64,000 nt of DNA, taken from contig CAWUCO010000268.1 of NCBI GenBank assembly GCA_963920705.1, positions 5,766,001-5,830,000 on the forward strand. Direction: 5' to 3'. Position numbers and translations under genes: made by a program. Positions 9,155-23,003 of the stretch are shown one piece after another. The notes beneath the pieces were generated by a model that was not told where the DNA came from, did no database searches, and worked only from the letters and a program-made list of their open reading frames with translations. Within the stretch, counting starts at the first letter, position 1; each line of letters starts with the position of its first letter. The DNA comes from Odiellus spinosus. Taxonomy: Eukaryota > Arthropoda > Arachnida > Opiliones > Phalangiidae.

Positions 9155-12100
9155 TTTCCATGTTTTTCAACGGATTTTCCAAAACTCTTGTTTTTAAGAT
9201 AGACCAATATTTGCTCTTTCGAGTGGTCTTAATTTTGTCTAAATCGCTTAAAAATCAAACGTTTTGTGTCCATTTGAATCCAATAATCTTGTATTTTTAA
9301 GTGTTTTTGCTTTATTTTAACCAATTTTATATTTGTCACAATTTTGCAATTTAGACAAAACCAAAGTCATTCGAAAGAGCAATTAATGGACAGTCTAAAT
9401 AACAAGAGTTTTCAAAAATCCGTTGAAAAACAAGAAAAATATGGCCAATTCAAGAAATCATAGAATATCAAAATAGTCAAATTTCAGATTTTCAAAATTC
9501 GCTTTTTGATATTAGATGTTTTTTGAATTGACTATATTTTCCATGTTTTTCAACGGATTTTCCAAAACTCTTGTTTTTTAGATAGACCAATATTTGCTCT
9601 TTCGAGTGGTCTTAATTTTGTCTAAATCGCTTAAAAATCAAAAGTTTTGTGTCCATTTGAATCCAATAATCTTGGATTTTTAAGCGTTTTTGCTTAATTT
9701 TAACCAATTTTATATTGGTCACAATTTTGCAATTTAGACAAAACCAAAGTCATTCGAAAGATCAATTATAGACAGTCTAAATAACAAGAGTTTTCAAAAA
9801 TCCGTTGAAACACAAGAAAAATATGGCCAATTCAAGAAATCATAGAATATCAAACTAGTCAAATTTCAGATTTTCAAAATTCGCTTTTTGATATTAGATG
9901 CTTTTTGAATTGTCCATATTTTCCATGTTTTTCAACGGATTTTCCAAAACTCTTGTTTTTTAGATAGACCAATATTTGCTCTTTCGAGTGGTCTTAATTT
10001 TGTCTAAATCGCTTAAAAATCAAAATTTTGTGTCCATTTGAATCCAAAAATCTTGGATTTTTAAGCGTTTTTGCTTAATTTTAACCAATTTTATATTGGT
10101 CACAATTTTGCAATTTAGACAAAACCAAAGTCTTTCGAAAGAGCAATTAATGGACAGTCTAAATAACAAGAGTTTTCAAAAATCCGTTGAAAAACAAGAA
10201 AAATATGGCCAATTCAAGAAATCATAGAATATCAAACTAGTCAAATTTCAGATTTTCAAAATTCGCTTTTTGATATTAGATGCTTTTTGAATTGTCCATA
10301 TTTTCCATGTTTTTCAACGGATTTTCCAAAACTCTTGTTTTTTAGATAGACCAATATTTGCTCTTTCGAGTAGTCTTTATTTTTTTCTAAATCGCTTAAA
10401 AATCAAAAGTTTTGTGTCCATTTGAATCCAATAATCTTGGATTTTTAAGCGTTTTTGCTTAATTTTAACCAATTTTATATTGGTCACAATTTTGCAATTT
10501 AGACAAAACCAAAGTCATTCGAAGAGTAATTAATGGACAGTCTAAATAATAAGAATTTTTTAAAAATCCGTTGAAAAACAAGAAAAATATGGCCAATTCA
10601 AGAAACCATACAATATCAAAATAGTCAAATTTCAGATTTTAAAAATTCGCTTTTTGATATTAGATGTTTTTTGAATTGGCTATATTTTCCATGTTTTTCA
10701 ACGGATTTTCCAAAACTCTTGTTTTTTAGATAGACCAATATTTGCTCTTTCGAGTGGTCTTAATTTTGTCTAAATCGCTTAAAAATCAAAAGTTTTGTGT
10801 CCATTTGAATCCAATAATCTTGGATTTTTAAGCGTTTTTGCTTAATTTTAACCAATTTTATATTGGTCACAATTTTGCAATTTAGACTAAACCAAAGTCA
10901 TTCGAAAGAGCAATTAATGGACAGTCTAAATAACAAGAGTTTTCAAAAATCCGTTGAAACACAAGAAAAATATGGCCAATTCAAGAAATCATAGAATATC
11001 AAACTAGTCAAATTTCAGATTTTCAAAATTCGCTTTTTGATATTAGATGCTTTTTGAATTGTCCATATTTTCCATGTTTTTCAACGGATTTTCCAAAACT
11101 CTTGTTTTTTAGATAGACCAATATTTGCTCTTTCGAGTGGTCTTAATTTTGTCTAAATCGCTTAAAAATCAAAATTTTGTGTCCATTTGAATCCAATAAT
11201 CTTGGATTTTCAAGCGTTTTTGCTTAATTTTAACCAATTTTATATTGGTCACAATTTTGCAATTTAGACAAAACCAAAGTCATTCGAAAGAGAAATTAAT
11301 GGACAGTCTAAATAACAAGAGTTTTCAAAAATCCGTTGAAAAACAAGAAAAATATGGCCAATTCAAGAAATCATAGAATATCAAACTAGTCAAATTTCAG
11401 ATTTTCAAAATTCGCTTTTTGATATTAGATGCTTTTTGAATTGTCCATATTTTCCATGTTTTTCAACGGATTTTCCAAAACTCTTGTTTTTTAGATAGAC
11501 CAATATTTGCTCTTTCGAGTGGTCTTAATTTTGTCTAAATCACTTAAAAATCAAAAGTTTTGTGTCCATTTGAATCCAATAATCTTGGATTTTTAAGCGT
11601 TTTTGCTTAATTTTAACCAATTTTATATTGGTCACAATTTTTCAATTTAGACAAAACCAAAGTCATTCGAAGAGCAATTAATGGACAGTCTAAATAATAA
11701 GAATTTTTTAAAAATCCGTTGAAAAACAAGAAAAATATGGCCAATTCAAGAAACCATACAATATCAAAAAAGTCAAATTTCAGATTTTAAAAATTCGCTT
11801 TTTGATATTAGATGCTTTTTGAATTGTCCATATTTTCCATGTTTTTCAACGGATTTTCCAAAACTCTTGATTTTCAGATAGACCAATATTTGCTCTTTCG
11901 AGTGGTCTTAATTTTGTCTAAATCGCTTAAAAATCAAAAGTTTTGTGTCCATTTGAATCCAATAATCTTGGATTTTTAAGTGTTTTTGCTTAATTTTAAC
12001 CAATTTTATAATTGTCACAATTTTCCAATTTAGACAAAACCAAAGTCACTCGAAAGAGCAATTAATGGACAGTCTAAATAATAAGAGTTTTCAAAAATCC

Positions 12101-13278
12101 CTTGAAAAACAAGAAAAATATTGCCAATTCAAGAAACCATAGAATATCAAAATAGTCAAATTTCAGATTTTAAAAATTCGCTTTTTGATATTAGATGTTT
12201 TTTGAATTGGCTATATTTTCCATGTTTTTCAACGGATTTTCCAAAACTCTTGTTTTTTAGATAGACCAATATTTGCTCTTTCGAGTAGTCTTAATTTTGT
12301 CTAAATCGCTTAAAAATCAAAAGTTTTGTGTCTATTTGAATCCAATAATCTTGGATTTTTAAGTGTTTTTGCTTTATTTTAACCAATTTTATATTTGTCA
12401 CAATTTTGCAATTTAGACAAAACCAAAGTCATTCGAAAGAGCAATTAATGGACAGTCTAAATAACAAGAGTTTTCAAAAATACGTTGAAAAACAAGAAAA
12501 ATATGGCCAATTCAAGAAATCATACAATATCAAAATAGTCAAATTTCAGATTTTAAAAATTGGCTTTTTGATATTAGATGTTTTTTGAATTGTCCATATT
12601 TTCCATGTTTTTCAAGGGATTTTCCAAAACTCATGTTTTTTAGATAGACCAATATTTGCTCTTTCGAGTGGTCTAATTTTGTCTAAATCGCTTAAAGATC
12701 AAAAGTTTTGTGTCCATTTGAATCCAAAAATCTTGGATTTTTAAGCGTTTTTGCTTAATTTTAACCAATTTTATATTTGTCACAATTTTGCAATTTAGAC
12801 AAAACCAAAGTCATTCGAAAGAGCAATTAATGGACAGTCTAAATAATAAGAGTTTTCAAAAATCCGTTGAAAAAGAAGAAAAATATGGCCAATTCAAGAA
12901 ATCATAGAATATCAAAATAGTCAAATTTCAGATTTTCAAAATTCGCTTTTTGATATTAGATGTTTTTTGAATTGTCCATATTTTCCATGTTTTTCAAGGG
13001 ATTTTCCAAAACTCATGTTTTTTAGATAGACCAATATTTATTCTTTCGAGTGGTCTAATTTTGTCTAAATCGCTTAAAAATCAAAAGTTTTGTGTCCATT
13101 TGAATCCAATAATCTTGGATTTTTAAGCGTTTTTGCTTAATTTTAACCAATTTTATATTTGTCACAATTTTGCAATTTAGACAAAACCAAAGTCATTCGA
13201 AAGAGCAATTAATGGACAGTCTAAATAATAAGAGTTTTCAAAAATCCGTTGAAAAACAAGAAAAATATGGCCAATTCA
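9155..13278 (+). repeat. 383-bp satellite array, plus orientation (segment 2)
   Basis: About 11 monomers, relatively diverged from one another. Many carry the CATAGAATATC form of arm A, which introduces a stop and breaks the open stretch found elsewhere. Subtypes are intermingled, with variants such as CATACAATATC, GATGCTTTTTG and TATTGGTCAC, and with no clear higher-order period. Confidence 0.94.
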
Positions 13279-14003
13279 AAAAACATCTAATATCAAAAAG
13301 CGAATTTTGAAAATCTGAAATTTGACTATTTTGATATTGTATGGTTTCTCGAATTGGCCAACGGATTTTTGAAAACTCTTGTTATTTAGACTCTCCATTA
13401 ATTGCTCTTTCGAATGACTTTGGTTTTGTCTAAATTGCCAAGACGTGACAAATATAAAATTGGTTAAAATAAAGCAAAAACACTAAAAAATCCAAGATTA
13501 TTGGATTCAAATGGACACAAAACTTTTGATTTTTAAGCGATTTAGACAAAATTAAGACTACTCGAAAGAGCAAATATTGGTCTATCTAAAAAACAAGAGT
13601 TTTGGAAAATCCGTTGAAAAACATGGAAAATATAGCCAATTCAAAAAACATCTAATATCAAAAAGCGAATTTTTAAAATCTGAAATTTGACTATTTTGAT
13701 ATTGTATGGTTTCTTGAATTGGCCATATTTTTCTTGTTTTTCAACAGATTTTTGAAAACTCTTGTTATTTAGACTGTCCATTAATTGCTCTTTCGAATGA
13801 CTTTGGTTTTGTCTAAATTGCCAAGACGTGACAAATATAAAATTGGTTAAAATAAAGCAAAAACACTTAAAAATCCAAGATTATTGGATTCAAATGGACA
13901 CAAAACTTTTGATTTTTAGCGATTTAGACAAAATTAAGACCACTCGAAAGAGCAAATATTGGTCTATCTGAAAATCAATAGTTTTGGAAAATCCGTTGAA
14001 AAA
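13279..14003 (-). repeat. 383-bp satellite, inverted block 2
   Basis: About two reversed monomers. The entry is a chimeric arm: arm A up to about 13,272, then reverse-complemented arm B (CAATTCAAAAAACATC). The exit at about 13,990-14,004 is reverse-complemented arm B passing into arm A. The first monomer has an internal deletion at about 13,358, where the TATTTTTCTTG stretch before ACGGATTTTTG is missing. Confidence 0.92.
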
Positions 14004-15254
14004 CAAGAAAAATATGGCCAATTCAAGAAACCATACAATATCAAAATAGTCAAATTTCAGATTTTAAAAATTCGCTTTTTGATATTAGATGTTTTTTGAA
14101 TTGGCTATATTTTCCATGTTTTTCAACGGATTTTCCAAAACTCTTGTTTTTTAGATAGACCAATATTTGCTCTTTCGAGCAGTCTTAATTTTGTCTAAAT
14201 CGCTAAAAAATCAAAAGTTTTGTGTCCATTAGAATCCAATAATCTTGGATTTTTAAGTGTTTTTGCTTTATTTTAACCAATTTTATAATTGTCACAATTT
14301 TGCAATTTAGACAAAACCAAAGTCATTCGAAAGAGCAATTAATGGACAGTCTAAATAATAAGAGTTTTCAAAAATCCCTTGAAAAACAAGAAAAATATGG
14401 CCAATTCAAGAAACCATACAATATCAAAATAGTCAAATTTCAGATTTTAAAAATTCGCTTTTTGATATTAGATGTTTTTTGAATTGGCTATATTTTCCAT
14501 GTTTTTCAACGGATTTTCCAAAACTCTTGTTTTTTAGATAGACCAATATTTGCTCTTTCGAGTGGTCTTAATTTTGTCTAAATCGCTTAAAAATCAAAAG
14601 TTTTGTGTCCATTTGAATCCAATAATCTTGGATTTTTAAGTGTTTTTGCTTTATTTTAACCAATTTTATAATTGTCACAATTTTGCAATTTAGACAAAAC
14701 CAAAGTCATTCGAAAGAGCAATTAATGGACAGTCTAAATAACAAGAGTTTTCAAAAATCCGTTGAAAAACAAGAAAAATATGGCCAATTCAAGAAACCAT
14801 ACAATATCAAAATAGTCTAATTTCAGATTTTCAAAATTCGCTTTTTGATATTAGATGTTTTTTGAATTGTCCATATTTTCCATGTTTTTCAACGGATTTT
14901 CCAAAACTCTTGTTTTTTAGATAGACCAATATTTGCTCTTTCGAGTGGTCTTAATTTTGTCTAAATCGCTTAAAAATCAAAAGTTTTGTGTCCATTTGAA
15001 TCCAATAATCTTGGATTTTTAAGTGTTTTTGCTTTATTTTAACCAATTTTATATTTGTCACAATTTTGCAATTTAGACAAAACCAAAGTCATTCGAAAGA
15101 GCAATTAATGGACAGTCTAAATAACAAGAGTTTTCAAAAATCCGTTGAAAAACAAGAAAAATAGGGCCAATTCAAGAAACCATACAATATCAAAATAGTC
15201 AAATTTCAGATTTTAAAAATTCGCTTTTTGATATTAGATGTTTTTTGAATTGGC
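14004..15254 (+). repeat. 383-bp satellite array, plus orientation (segment 3)
   Basis: About three plus-orientation monomers between inverted blocks 2 and 3. Markers are TTTGCAATTTAGACAAAACC at about 14,299, 14,682 and 15,066. Confidence 0.93.
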
Positions 15255-16405
15255 CATATTTTTCTTGTTTTTCAACGGATTTTTGAAAACTCTTATTATT
15301 TAGACTGTCCATTAATTGCTCTTTCGAATTACTTTGGTTTTGTCTAAATTGCAAAATATTGACAAATATAAAATTGGTTAAAATGAAGCAAAAACACTTA
15401 AAAATCCAAGATTATTGGATTCAAATGGACACAAAACTTTTGATTTTTAAGCGATTTAGACAAAATTAGACCACTCGAAAGAGCAAATATTGGTCTATCT
15501 AAAAAACAAGAGTTTTGGAAAATCCGTTGAAAAACAAGAAAAATATGGCCAATTCAAAAAACATCTAATATCAAAAAGCGAATTTTTAAAATCTGAAATT
15601 TGACTATTTTGATATTGTATGGTTTCTTGAATTGGCCATATTTTTCTTGTTTTTCAACGGATTTTTGAATACTCTTAATATTTAGACTGTCCATTAATTG
15701 CTCTTTCGAATGACTTTGGTTTTGTCTAAATTACAAAATTGTGACAATTATAAAATTGGTTAAAATTAAGCAAAAACACTTAAAAATCCAAGATTATTGG
15801 ATTCAAATGGACACAAAACTTTTTATTTTTAAGCGATTTAGACAAAATTAGACCACTCGAAAGAGCAAATATTGGTCTATCTAAAAAACATGAGTTTTGG
15901 AAAATCCCTTGAAAAACATGGAAAATATGGACAATTCAAAAAACATCTAATATCAAAAAGCGAATTTTGAAAATCTGAAATTTGACTATTTTGATATTCT
16001 ATGATTTTTTGAATTGGCAATATTTTTCTTGTTTTTCAACGGATTTTTGAAAACTCTTATTATTTAGACTGTCCATTAATTGCTCTTTCGAATGACTTTG
16101 GTTTTGTCTAAATTGCAAAATTGTGACAAATATAAAATTGGTTAAAATAAAGCAAAAACACTTAAAAATCCAAGATTATTGGATTCAAATGGACACAAAA
16201 CTTTTGATTTTTAAGCGATTTAGACAAAATTAAGACTACTCGAAAGAACAAATATTGGTCTATCTAAAAAACAAGAGTTTTGGAAAATCCGTTGAAAAAC
16301 ATGGAAAATATGGACAATTAAAAAACATCTAATATCAAAAAGCGAATTTTTAAAATCTGAAATTTGACTATTTTGATATTCTATGATTTCTTGAATTGGC
16401 CATAT
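15255..16405 (-). repeat. 383-bp satellite, inverted block 3
   Basis: Three reversed monomers. The entry is arm B to reverse-complemented arm A at about 15,254 (GAATTGGC then CATATTTTTCTTG). The exit is reverse-complemented arm A to arm B at about 16,405 (GAATTGGCCAT then ATTTTCC). Confidence 0.93.
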
Positions 16406-17548
16406 TTTCCATGTTTTTCAACGGATTTTCCAAAACTCTTGTTTTTAAGATAGACCAATATTTGCTCTTTCGAGTGGTCTTAATTTTGTCTAAATCGCTT
16501 AAAAATCAAAAGTTTTGTGTCCATTTGAATCCAATAATCTTGGATTTTTAAGTGTTTTTGCTTAATTTTAACCAATTTTATAATTGTCACAATTTTGCAA
16601 TTTAGACAAAACCAAAGTCATTCGAAAGAGCAATTAATGGACAGTCTAAATAATAAGAGTTTTCAAAAATCCGTTGAAAAACAAGAAAAATATGGCCAAT
16701 TCAAGAAACCATACAATATCAAAATAGTCAAATTTCAGATTTTAAAAATTCGCTTTTTGATATTAGATGTTTTTTGAATTGGCTATATTTTCCATGTTTT
16801 TCAACGGATTTTCCAAAACTCTTGTTTTTTAGATAGACCAATATTTGCTCTTTCGAGTAGTCTTAATTTTGTCTAAATCGCTTAAAAATCAAAAGTTTTG
16901 TGTCCATTTGAATCCAATAATCTTGTATTTTTAAGTGTTTTTGCTTTATTTTAACCAATTTTATATTTGTCACAATTTTGCAATTTAGACAAAACCAAAG
17001 TCATTCGAAGAGCAAATAATGGACAGTCTAAATAATAAGAATTTTTTAAAAATCCGTTGAAAAACAAGAAAAATATGGCCAATTCAAGAAACCATACAAT
17101 ATCAAAATAGTCAAATTTCAGATTTTAAAAATTCGCTTTTTGATATTAGATGTTTTTTGAATTGGCTATATTTTCCATGTTTTTCAACGGATTTTCCAAA
17201 ACTCTTGTTTTTTAGATATACCAATATTTGCTCTTTCGAGTGGTCTTAATTTTGTCTAAATCGCTTAAAAATCAAAAGTTTTGTGTCCATTTGAATCCAA
17301 TAATCTTGGATTTTTAAGTGTTTTTGCTTAATTTTAACCAATTTTATATTTGTCACAATTTTGCAATTTAGACAAAACCAAAGTCATTCGAAAGAGCAAT
17401 TAATGGACAGTCTAAATAATAAGAGTTTTCAAAAATCCGTTGAAAAACAAGAAAAATATGGCCAATTCAAGAAACCATACAATATCAAAATAGTCAAATT
17501 TCAGATTTTAAAAATTCGCTTTTTGATATTAGATGTTTTTTGAATTGG
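16406..17548 (+). repeat. 383-bp satellite array, plus orientation (segment 4)
   Basis: Three plus-orientation monomers. The sequence from about 17,030 is the start of a segment repeated 2,680 bp later. Confidence 0.93.
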
Positions 17549-18592
17549 CCATATTTTTCTTGTTTTTCAACGGATTTTTGAAAACTCTTATTATTTAGAC
17601 TGTCCATTAATTGCTCTTTCGAATGACTTTGGTTTTGTCTAAATTGCAAAATTGTGACAAATATAAAATTGGTTAAAATAAAGCAAAAACACTTAAAAAT
17701 CCAAGATTATTGGATTCAAATGGACACAAAACTTTTGATTTTTAAGCGATTTAGACAAAATTAGACCACTCGAAAGAGCAAATATTGGTCTATCTAAAAA
17801 ACAAGAGTTTTGGAAAATCCGTTGAAAAACAAGAAAAATATGGCCAATTCAATAAACATCTAATATCAAAAAGCGAATTTTTAAAATCTGAAATTTGACT
17901 ATTTTGATATTGTATGGTTTCTTGAATTGGCCATATTTTTCTTGTTTTTCAACGGATTTTTGAATACTCTTATTATTTAGACTGTCCATTAATTGCTCTT
18001 TCGAATGACTTTGGTTTTGTCTAAATTACAAAATTGTGACAATTATAAAATTGGTTAAAATTAAGCAAAAACACTTAAAAATCCAAGATTATTGGATTCA
18101 AATGGACACAAAACTTTTGATTTTTAAGCGATTTAGACAAAATTAGACCACTCGAAAGAGCAAATATTGGTCTATCTAAAAAACATGAGTTTTGGAAAAT
18201 CCCTTGAAAAACATGGAAAATATGGACAATTCAAAAAACATCTAATATCAAAAAGCGAATTTTGAAAATCTGAAATTTGACTATTTTGATATTCTATGAT
18301 TTTTTGAATTGGCCATATTTTTCTTGTTTTTCAACGGATTTTTGAAAACTCTTATTATTTAGACTGTCCATTAATTGCTCTTTCGAATGACTTTGGTTTT
18401 GTCTAAATTGCAAAATTGTGACAAATATAAAATTGGTTAAAATTAAGCAAAAACGCTTAAAAATCCAAGATTATTGGATTCAAATGGACACAAAACTTTT
18501 GATTTTTAAGCGATTTAGACAAAATTAAGACCACTCGAAAGAGCAAATATTGGTCTATCTGAAAATAAAGAGTTTTGGAAAATCCGTTGAAA
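17549..18592 (-). repeat. 383-bp satellite, inverted block 4
   Basis: Reversed monomers entered at about 17,549 and left at about 18,592, with chimeric arms at both junctions. The whole block recurs at 20,229-21,272 with the same junctions, so it was copied as part of a larger duplication. Confidence 0.93.
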
Positions 18593-20228
18593 AACAAGAA
18601 AAATATGGTCAATTCAAGAAATCATACAATATCAAAATAGTCAAATATCAGATTTTAAAAATTCGCTTTTTGATATTAGATGTTTTTTGAATTGGCTATA
18701 TTTTCCATGTTTTTCAACTAATTTTCCAAAACTCTTGATTTTCAGATAGACCAATATTTGCTCTTTCGAGTGGTCTTAATTTTGTCTAAATCGCTTAAAA
18801 ATCAAAAGTTTTGTGTCCATTTTAATCCAATAATCTTGGATTTTTAAGCGTTTTTGCTTAATTTTAACCAATTTTATATTTGTCACAATTTTGCAATTTA
18901 GACAAAACCAAAGTCATTCGAAAGAGCAATTAATGGACAGTCTAAATAACAAGAGTTTTCAAAAATCCGTTGAAAAACAAGAAAAATATGGCCAATTCAA
19001 GAAATCATAGAATATCAAAATAGTCAAATTTCAGATTTTCAAAATTCGCTTTTTGATATTAGATGCTTTTTGAATTGTCCATATTTTCCATGTTTTTCAA
19101 CGGATTTTCCAAAACTCTTGTTTTTTAGATAGACCAATATTTGCTCTTTCGAGTGGTCTTAATTTTGTCTAAATCGCTTAAAAATCAAAAGTTTTGTGTC
19201 CATTTGAATCCAATAATCTTGGATTTTTAAGCGTTTTTGCTTAATTTTAACCAATTTTATATTGGTCACAATTTTGCAATTTAGACAAAACCAAAGTCAT
19301 TCGAAAGAGCAATTAATGGACAGTCTAAATAACAAGAGTTTTCAAAAATCCGTTGAAAAACAAGAAAAATATGGCCAATTCAAGAAATCATAGAATATCA
19401 AAATAGTCAAATTTCAGATTTTCAAAATTCGCTTTTTGATATTAGATGCTTTTTGAATTGTCCATATTTTCCATGTTTTTCAACGGATTTTCCAAAACTG
19501 TTGTTTTTTAGATAGACCAATATTTGCTCTTTCGAGTGGTCTTAATTTTGTCTAAATCGCTTAAAAATCGAAAGTTTTGTGTCCATTTGAATCCAATAAT
19601 CTTGGATTTTTAAGCGTTTTTGCTTAATTTTAACCAATTTTATTTTGGTCACAATTTTGCAATTTAGACAAAACCAAAGTCATTCGAAAGAGCAATTAAT
19701 GGACAGTCTAAATAATAATAATTTTTTAAAAATCCGTTGAAAAACAAGAAAAATATGGCCAATTCAAGAAACCATACAATATCAAAATAGTCAAATTTCA
19801 GATTTTAAAAATTCGCTTTTTGATATTAGATGTTTTTTGAATTGGCTATATTTTCCATGTTTTTCAACGGATTTTCCAAAACTCTTGTTTTTTAGATATA
19901 CCAATATTTGCTCTTTCGAGTGGTCTTAATTTTGTCTAAATCGCTTAAAAATCAAAAGTTTTGTGTCCATTTGAATCCAATAATCTTGGATTTTTAAGTG
20001 TTTTTGCTTAATTTTAACCAATTTTATATTTGTCACAATTTTGCAATTTAGACAAAACCAAAGTCATTCGAAAGAGCAATTAATGGACAGTCTAAATAAT
20101 AAGAGTTTTCAAAAATCCGTTGAAAAACAAGAAAAATATTGCCAATTCAAGAAACCATACAATATCAAAATAGTCAAATTTCAGATTTTAAAAATTCGCT
20201 TTTTGATATTAGATGTTTTTTGAATTGG
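18593..20228 (+). repeat. 383-bp satellite array, plus orientation (segment 5)
   Basis: About four plus-orientation monomers between the two copies of the duplicated inverted block. An unusual TTTTCAACTAATTTTCC variant at 18,711 recurs at 21,391. Confidence 0.93.
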
Positions 20229-21272
20229 CCATATTTTTCTTGTTTTTCAACGGATTTTTGAAAACTCTTATTATTTAGACTGTCCATTAATTGCTCTTTC
20301 GAATGACTTTGGTTTTGTCTAAATTGCAAAATTGTGACAAATATAAAATTGGTTAAAATAAAGCAAAAACACTTAAAAATCTAAGATTATTGGATTCAAA
20401 TGGACACAAAACTTTTGATTTTTAAGCGATTTAGACAAAATTAGACCACTCGAAAGAGCAAATATTGGTCTATCTAAAAAACAAGAGTTTTGGAAAATCC
20501 GTTGAAAAACAAGAAAAATATGGCCAATTCAATAAACATCTAATATCAAAAAGCGAATTTTTAAAATCTGAAATTTGACTATTTTGATATTGTATGGTTT
20601 CTTGAATTGGCCATATTTTTCTTGTTTTTCAACGGATTTTTGAATACTCTTATTATTTAGACTGTCCATTAATTGCTCTTTCGAATGACTTTGGTTTTGT
20701 CTAAATTACAAAATTGTGACAATTATAAAATTGGTTAAAATTAAGCAAAAACACTTAAAAATCCAAGATTATTGGATTCAAATGGACACAAAACTTTTGA
20801 TTTTTAAGCGATTTAGACAAAATTAGACCACTCGAAAGAGCAAATATTGGTCTATCTAAAAAACATGAGTTTTGGAAAATCCCTTGAAAAACATGGAAAA
20901 TATGGACAATTCAAAAAACATCTAATATCAAAAAGCGAATTTTGAAAATCTGAAATTTGACTATTTTGATATTCTATGATTTTTTGAATTGGCCATATTT
21001 TTCTTGTTTTTCAACGGATTTTTGAAAACTCTTATTATTTAGACTGTCCATTAATTGCTCTTTCGAATGACTTTGGTTTTGTCTAAATTGCAAAATTGTG
21101 ACAAATATAAAATTGGTTAAAATTAAGCAAAAACGCTTAAAAATCCAAGATTATTGGATTCAAATGGACACAAAACTTTTGATTTTTAAGCGATTTAGAC
21201 AAAATTAAGACCACTCGAAAGAGCAAATATTGGTCTATCTGAAAATAAAGAGTTTTGGAAAATCCGTTGAAA
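20229..21272 (-). repeat. 383-bp satellite, inverted block 5 (copy of block 4)
   Basis: Copy of 17,549-18,592 at offset 2,680 bp (seven monomer lengths), including both orientation junctions. It is the last minus-orientation block in the window. Confidence 0.93.
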
Positions 21273-22994
21273 AACAAGAAAAATATGGTCAATTCAAGAA
21301 ATCATACAATATCAAAATAGTCAAATATCAGATTTTAAAAATTCGCTTTTTGATATTAGATGTTTTTTGAATTGGCTATATTTTCCATGTTTTTCAACTA
21401 ATTTTCCAAAACTCTTGATTTTCAGATAGACCAATATTTGCTCTTTCGAGTGGTCTTAATTTTGTCTAAATCGCTTAAAAATCAAAAGTTTTGTGTCCAT
21501 TTTAATCCAATAATCTTGGATTTTTAAGCGTTTTTGCTTAATTTTAACCAATTTTATATTTGTCACACTTTTGCAATTTAGACAAAACCAAAGTCATTCG
21601 AAAGAGCAATTAATGGACAGTCTAAATAATAAGAGTTTTCAAAAATCCGTTGAAAAACAAGAAAAATATGGCCAATTCAAGAAATCATACAATATCAAAA
21701 TAGTCAAATTTCAGATTTTAAAAATTCGCTTTTTGATATTAGATGCTTTTTGAATTGGCTATATTTTCCATGTTTTTCAACGGATTTTCCAAAACTCTTG
21801 TTTTTTAGAAAGACCAATATTTGCTCTTTCGAGTGGTCTTAATTTTGTCTAAATCGCTTAAAAATCAAAAGTTTTGTGTCCATTTTAATCCAATAATCTT
21901 GGATTTTTAAACGTTTTTGCTTAATTTTAACCAATTTTATATTTGTCACACTTTTGCAATTTAGACAAAACCAAAGTCATTCGAAAGAGCAATTAATGGA
22001 CAGTATAAATAATAAGAGTTTTCAAAAATCCGTTGAAAAACAAGAAAAATATGGCCAATTCAAGAAATCATACAATATCAAAATAGTCAAATTTCAGATT
22101 TTAAAAATTCGCTTTTTGATATTAGATGTTTTTTGAATTGTCCATATTTTCCATGTTTTTCAACGGATTTTCCAAAACTCTTGATTTTCAGATAGACCAA
22201 TATTTTCTCTTTCGATTGGTCTTAATTTTGTCTAAATCGCTTAAAAATCAAAAGTTTTGTGTCCATTTAATCCAATAATCTTGGATTTTTAAGCGTTTTT
22301 GCTTAATTTTAACCAATTTTATATTTGTCACAATTTTGCAATTTAGACAAAACCAAAGTCATTCGAAAGAGCAATTAATGGACAGTCTAAATAATAAGAG
22401 TTTTCAAAAATCCGTTGAAAAACAAGAAAAATATGGCCAATTCAAGAAATCATAGAATATCCAAATAGTCAAATTTCAGATTTTAAAAATTCGCTTTTTG
22501 ATATTAGATATTTTTGAATTGGCTATATTTTCCATGTTTTTCAACGGATTTTCCAAAACTCTTATTTTTTAGATAGACCAATATTTGCTCTTTCGAGTGG
22601 TCTTAATTTTGTCTAAATCGCTTGAAAATCAAAAGTTTTGTGTCCATTTGAATCCAATAATCTTGGATTTTTAAGTGTTTTTGCTTAATTTTAACAAATT
22701 TTATAATTGTCACAATTTTGCAATTTAGACAAAACCAAAGTCATTCGAAAGAGCAATTAATGGACAGTCTAAATAATAAGAGTTTTCAAAAATCCGTTGA
22801 AAAACAAGAAAAATATGGCCAATTCAAGAAACCATAGAATATCAAAATAGTCAAATTTCAGATTTTAAAAATTCGCTTTTTGATATTAGATGTTTTTTGA
22901 ATTGGCTATATTTTCCATGTTTTTCAACGGATTTTCCAAAACTCTTGTTTTTTAGATAGACCAATATTTGCTCTTTCGAGTGGTCTTAATTTTG
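21273..22994 (+). repeat. 383-bp satellite array, plus orientation (segment 6)
   Basis: About 4.5 plus-orientation monomers ending at the target site of the 721-bp foldback element. One monomer carries a TCATAGAATATCCAAATAG variant. Confidence 0.94.
22985..22994. other. Target-site duplication, left copy
   Basis: CTTAATTTTG, identical to 23,716-23,725. An uninterrupted satellite monomer has this word once (GGTCTTAATTTTGTC). Confidence 0.9.
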
Positions 22995-23003
22995 GTATGT
23001 ACC

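Larger units (their letters stand above)
17030..21600. repeat. Seven-monomer (2,680-bp) duplication spanning an inversion
   Basis: About 17,030-18,920 and 19,710-21,600 match at a constant offset of 2,680. Shared markers include TTAGATATACC (17,209/19,889), the TTTTCAACTA variant (18,711/21,391), the GAAAATAAAGAG variant and both orientation junctions. The match fades on both sides, for example at 16,985 versus 19,680 and after about 18,920. Confidence 0.88.
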
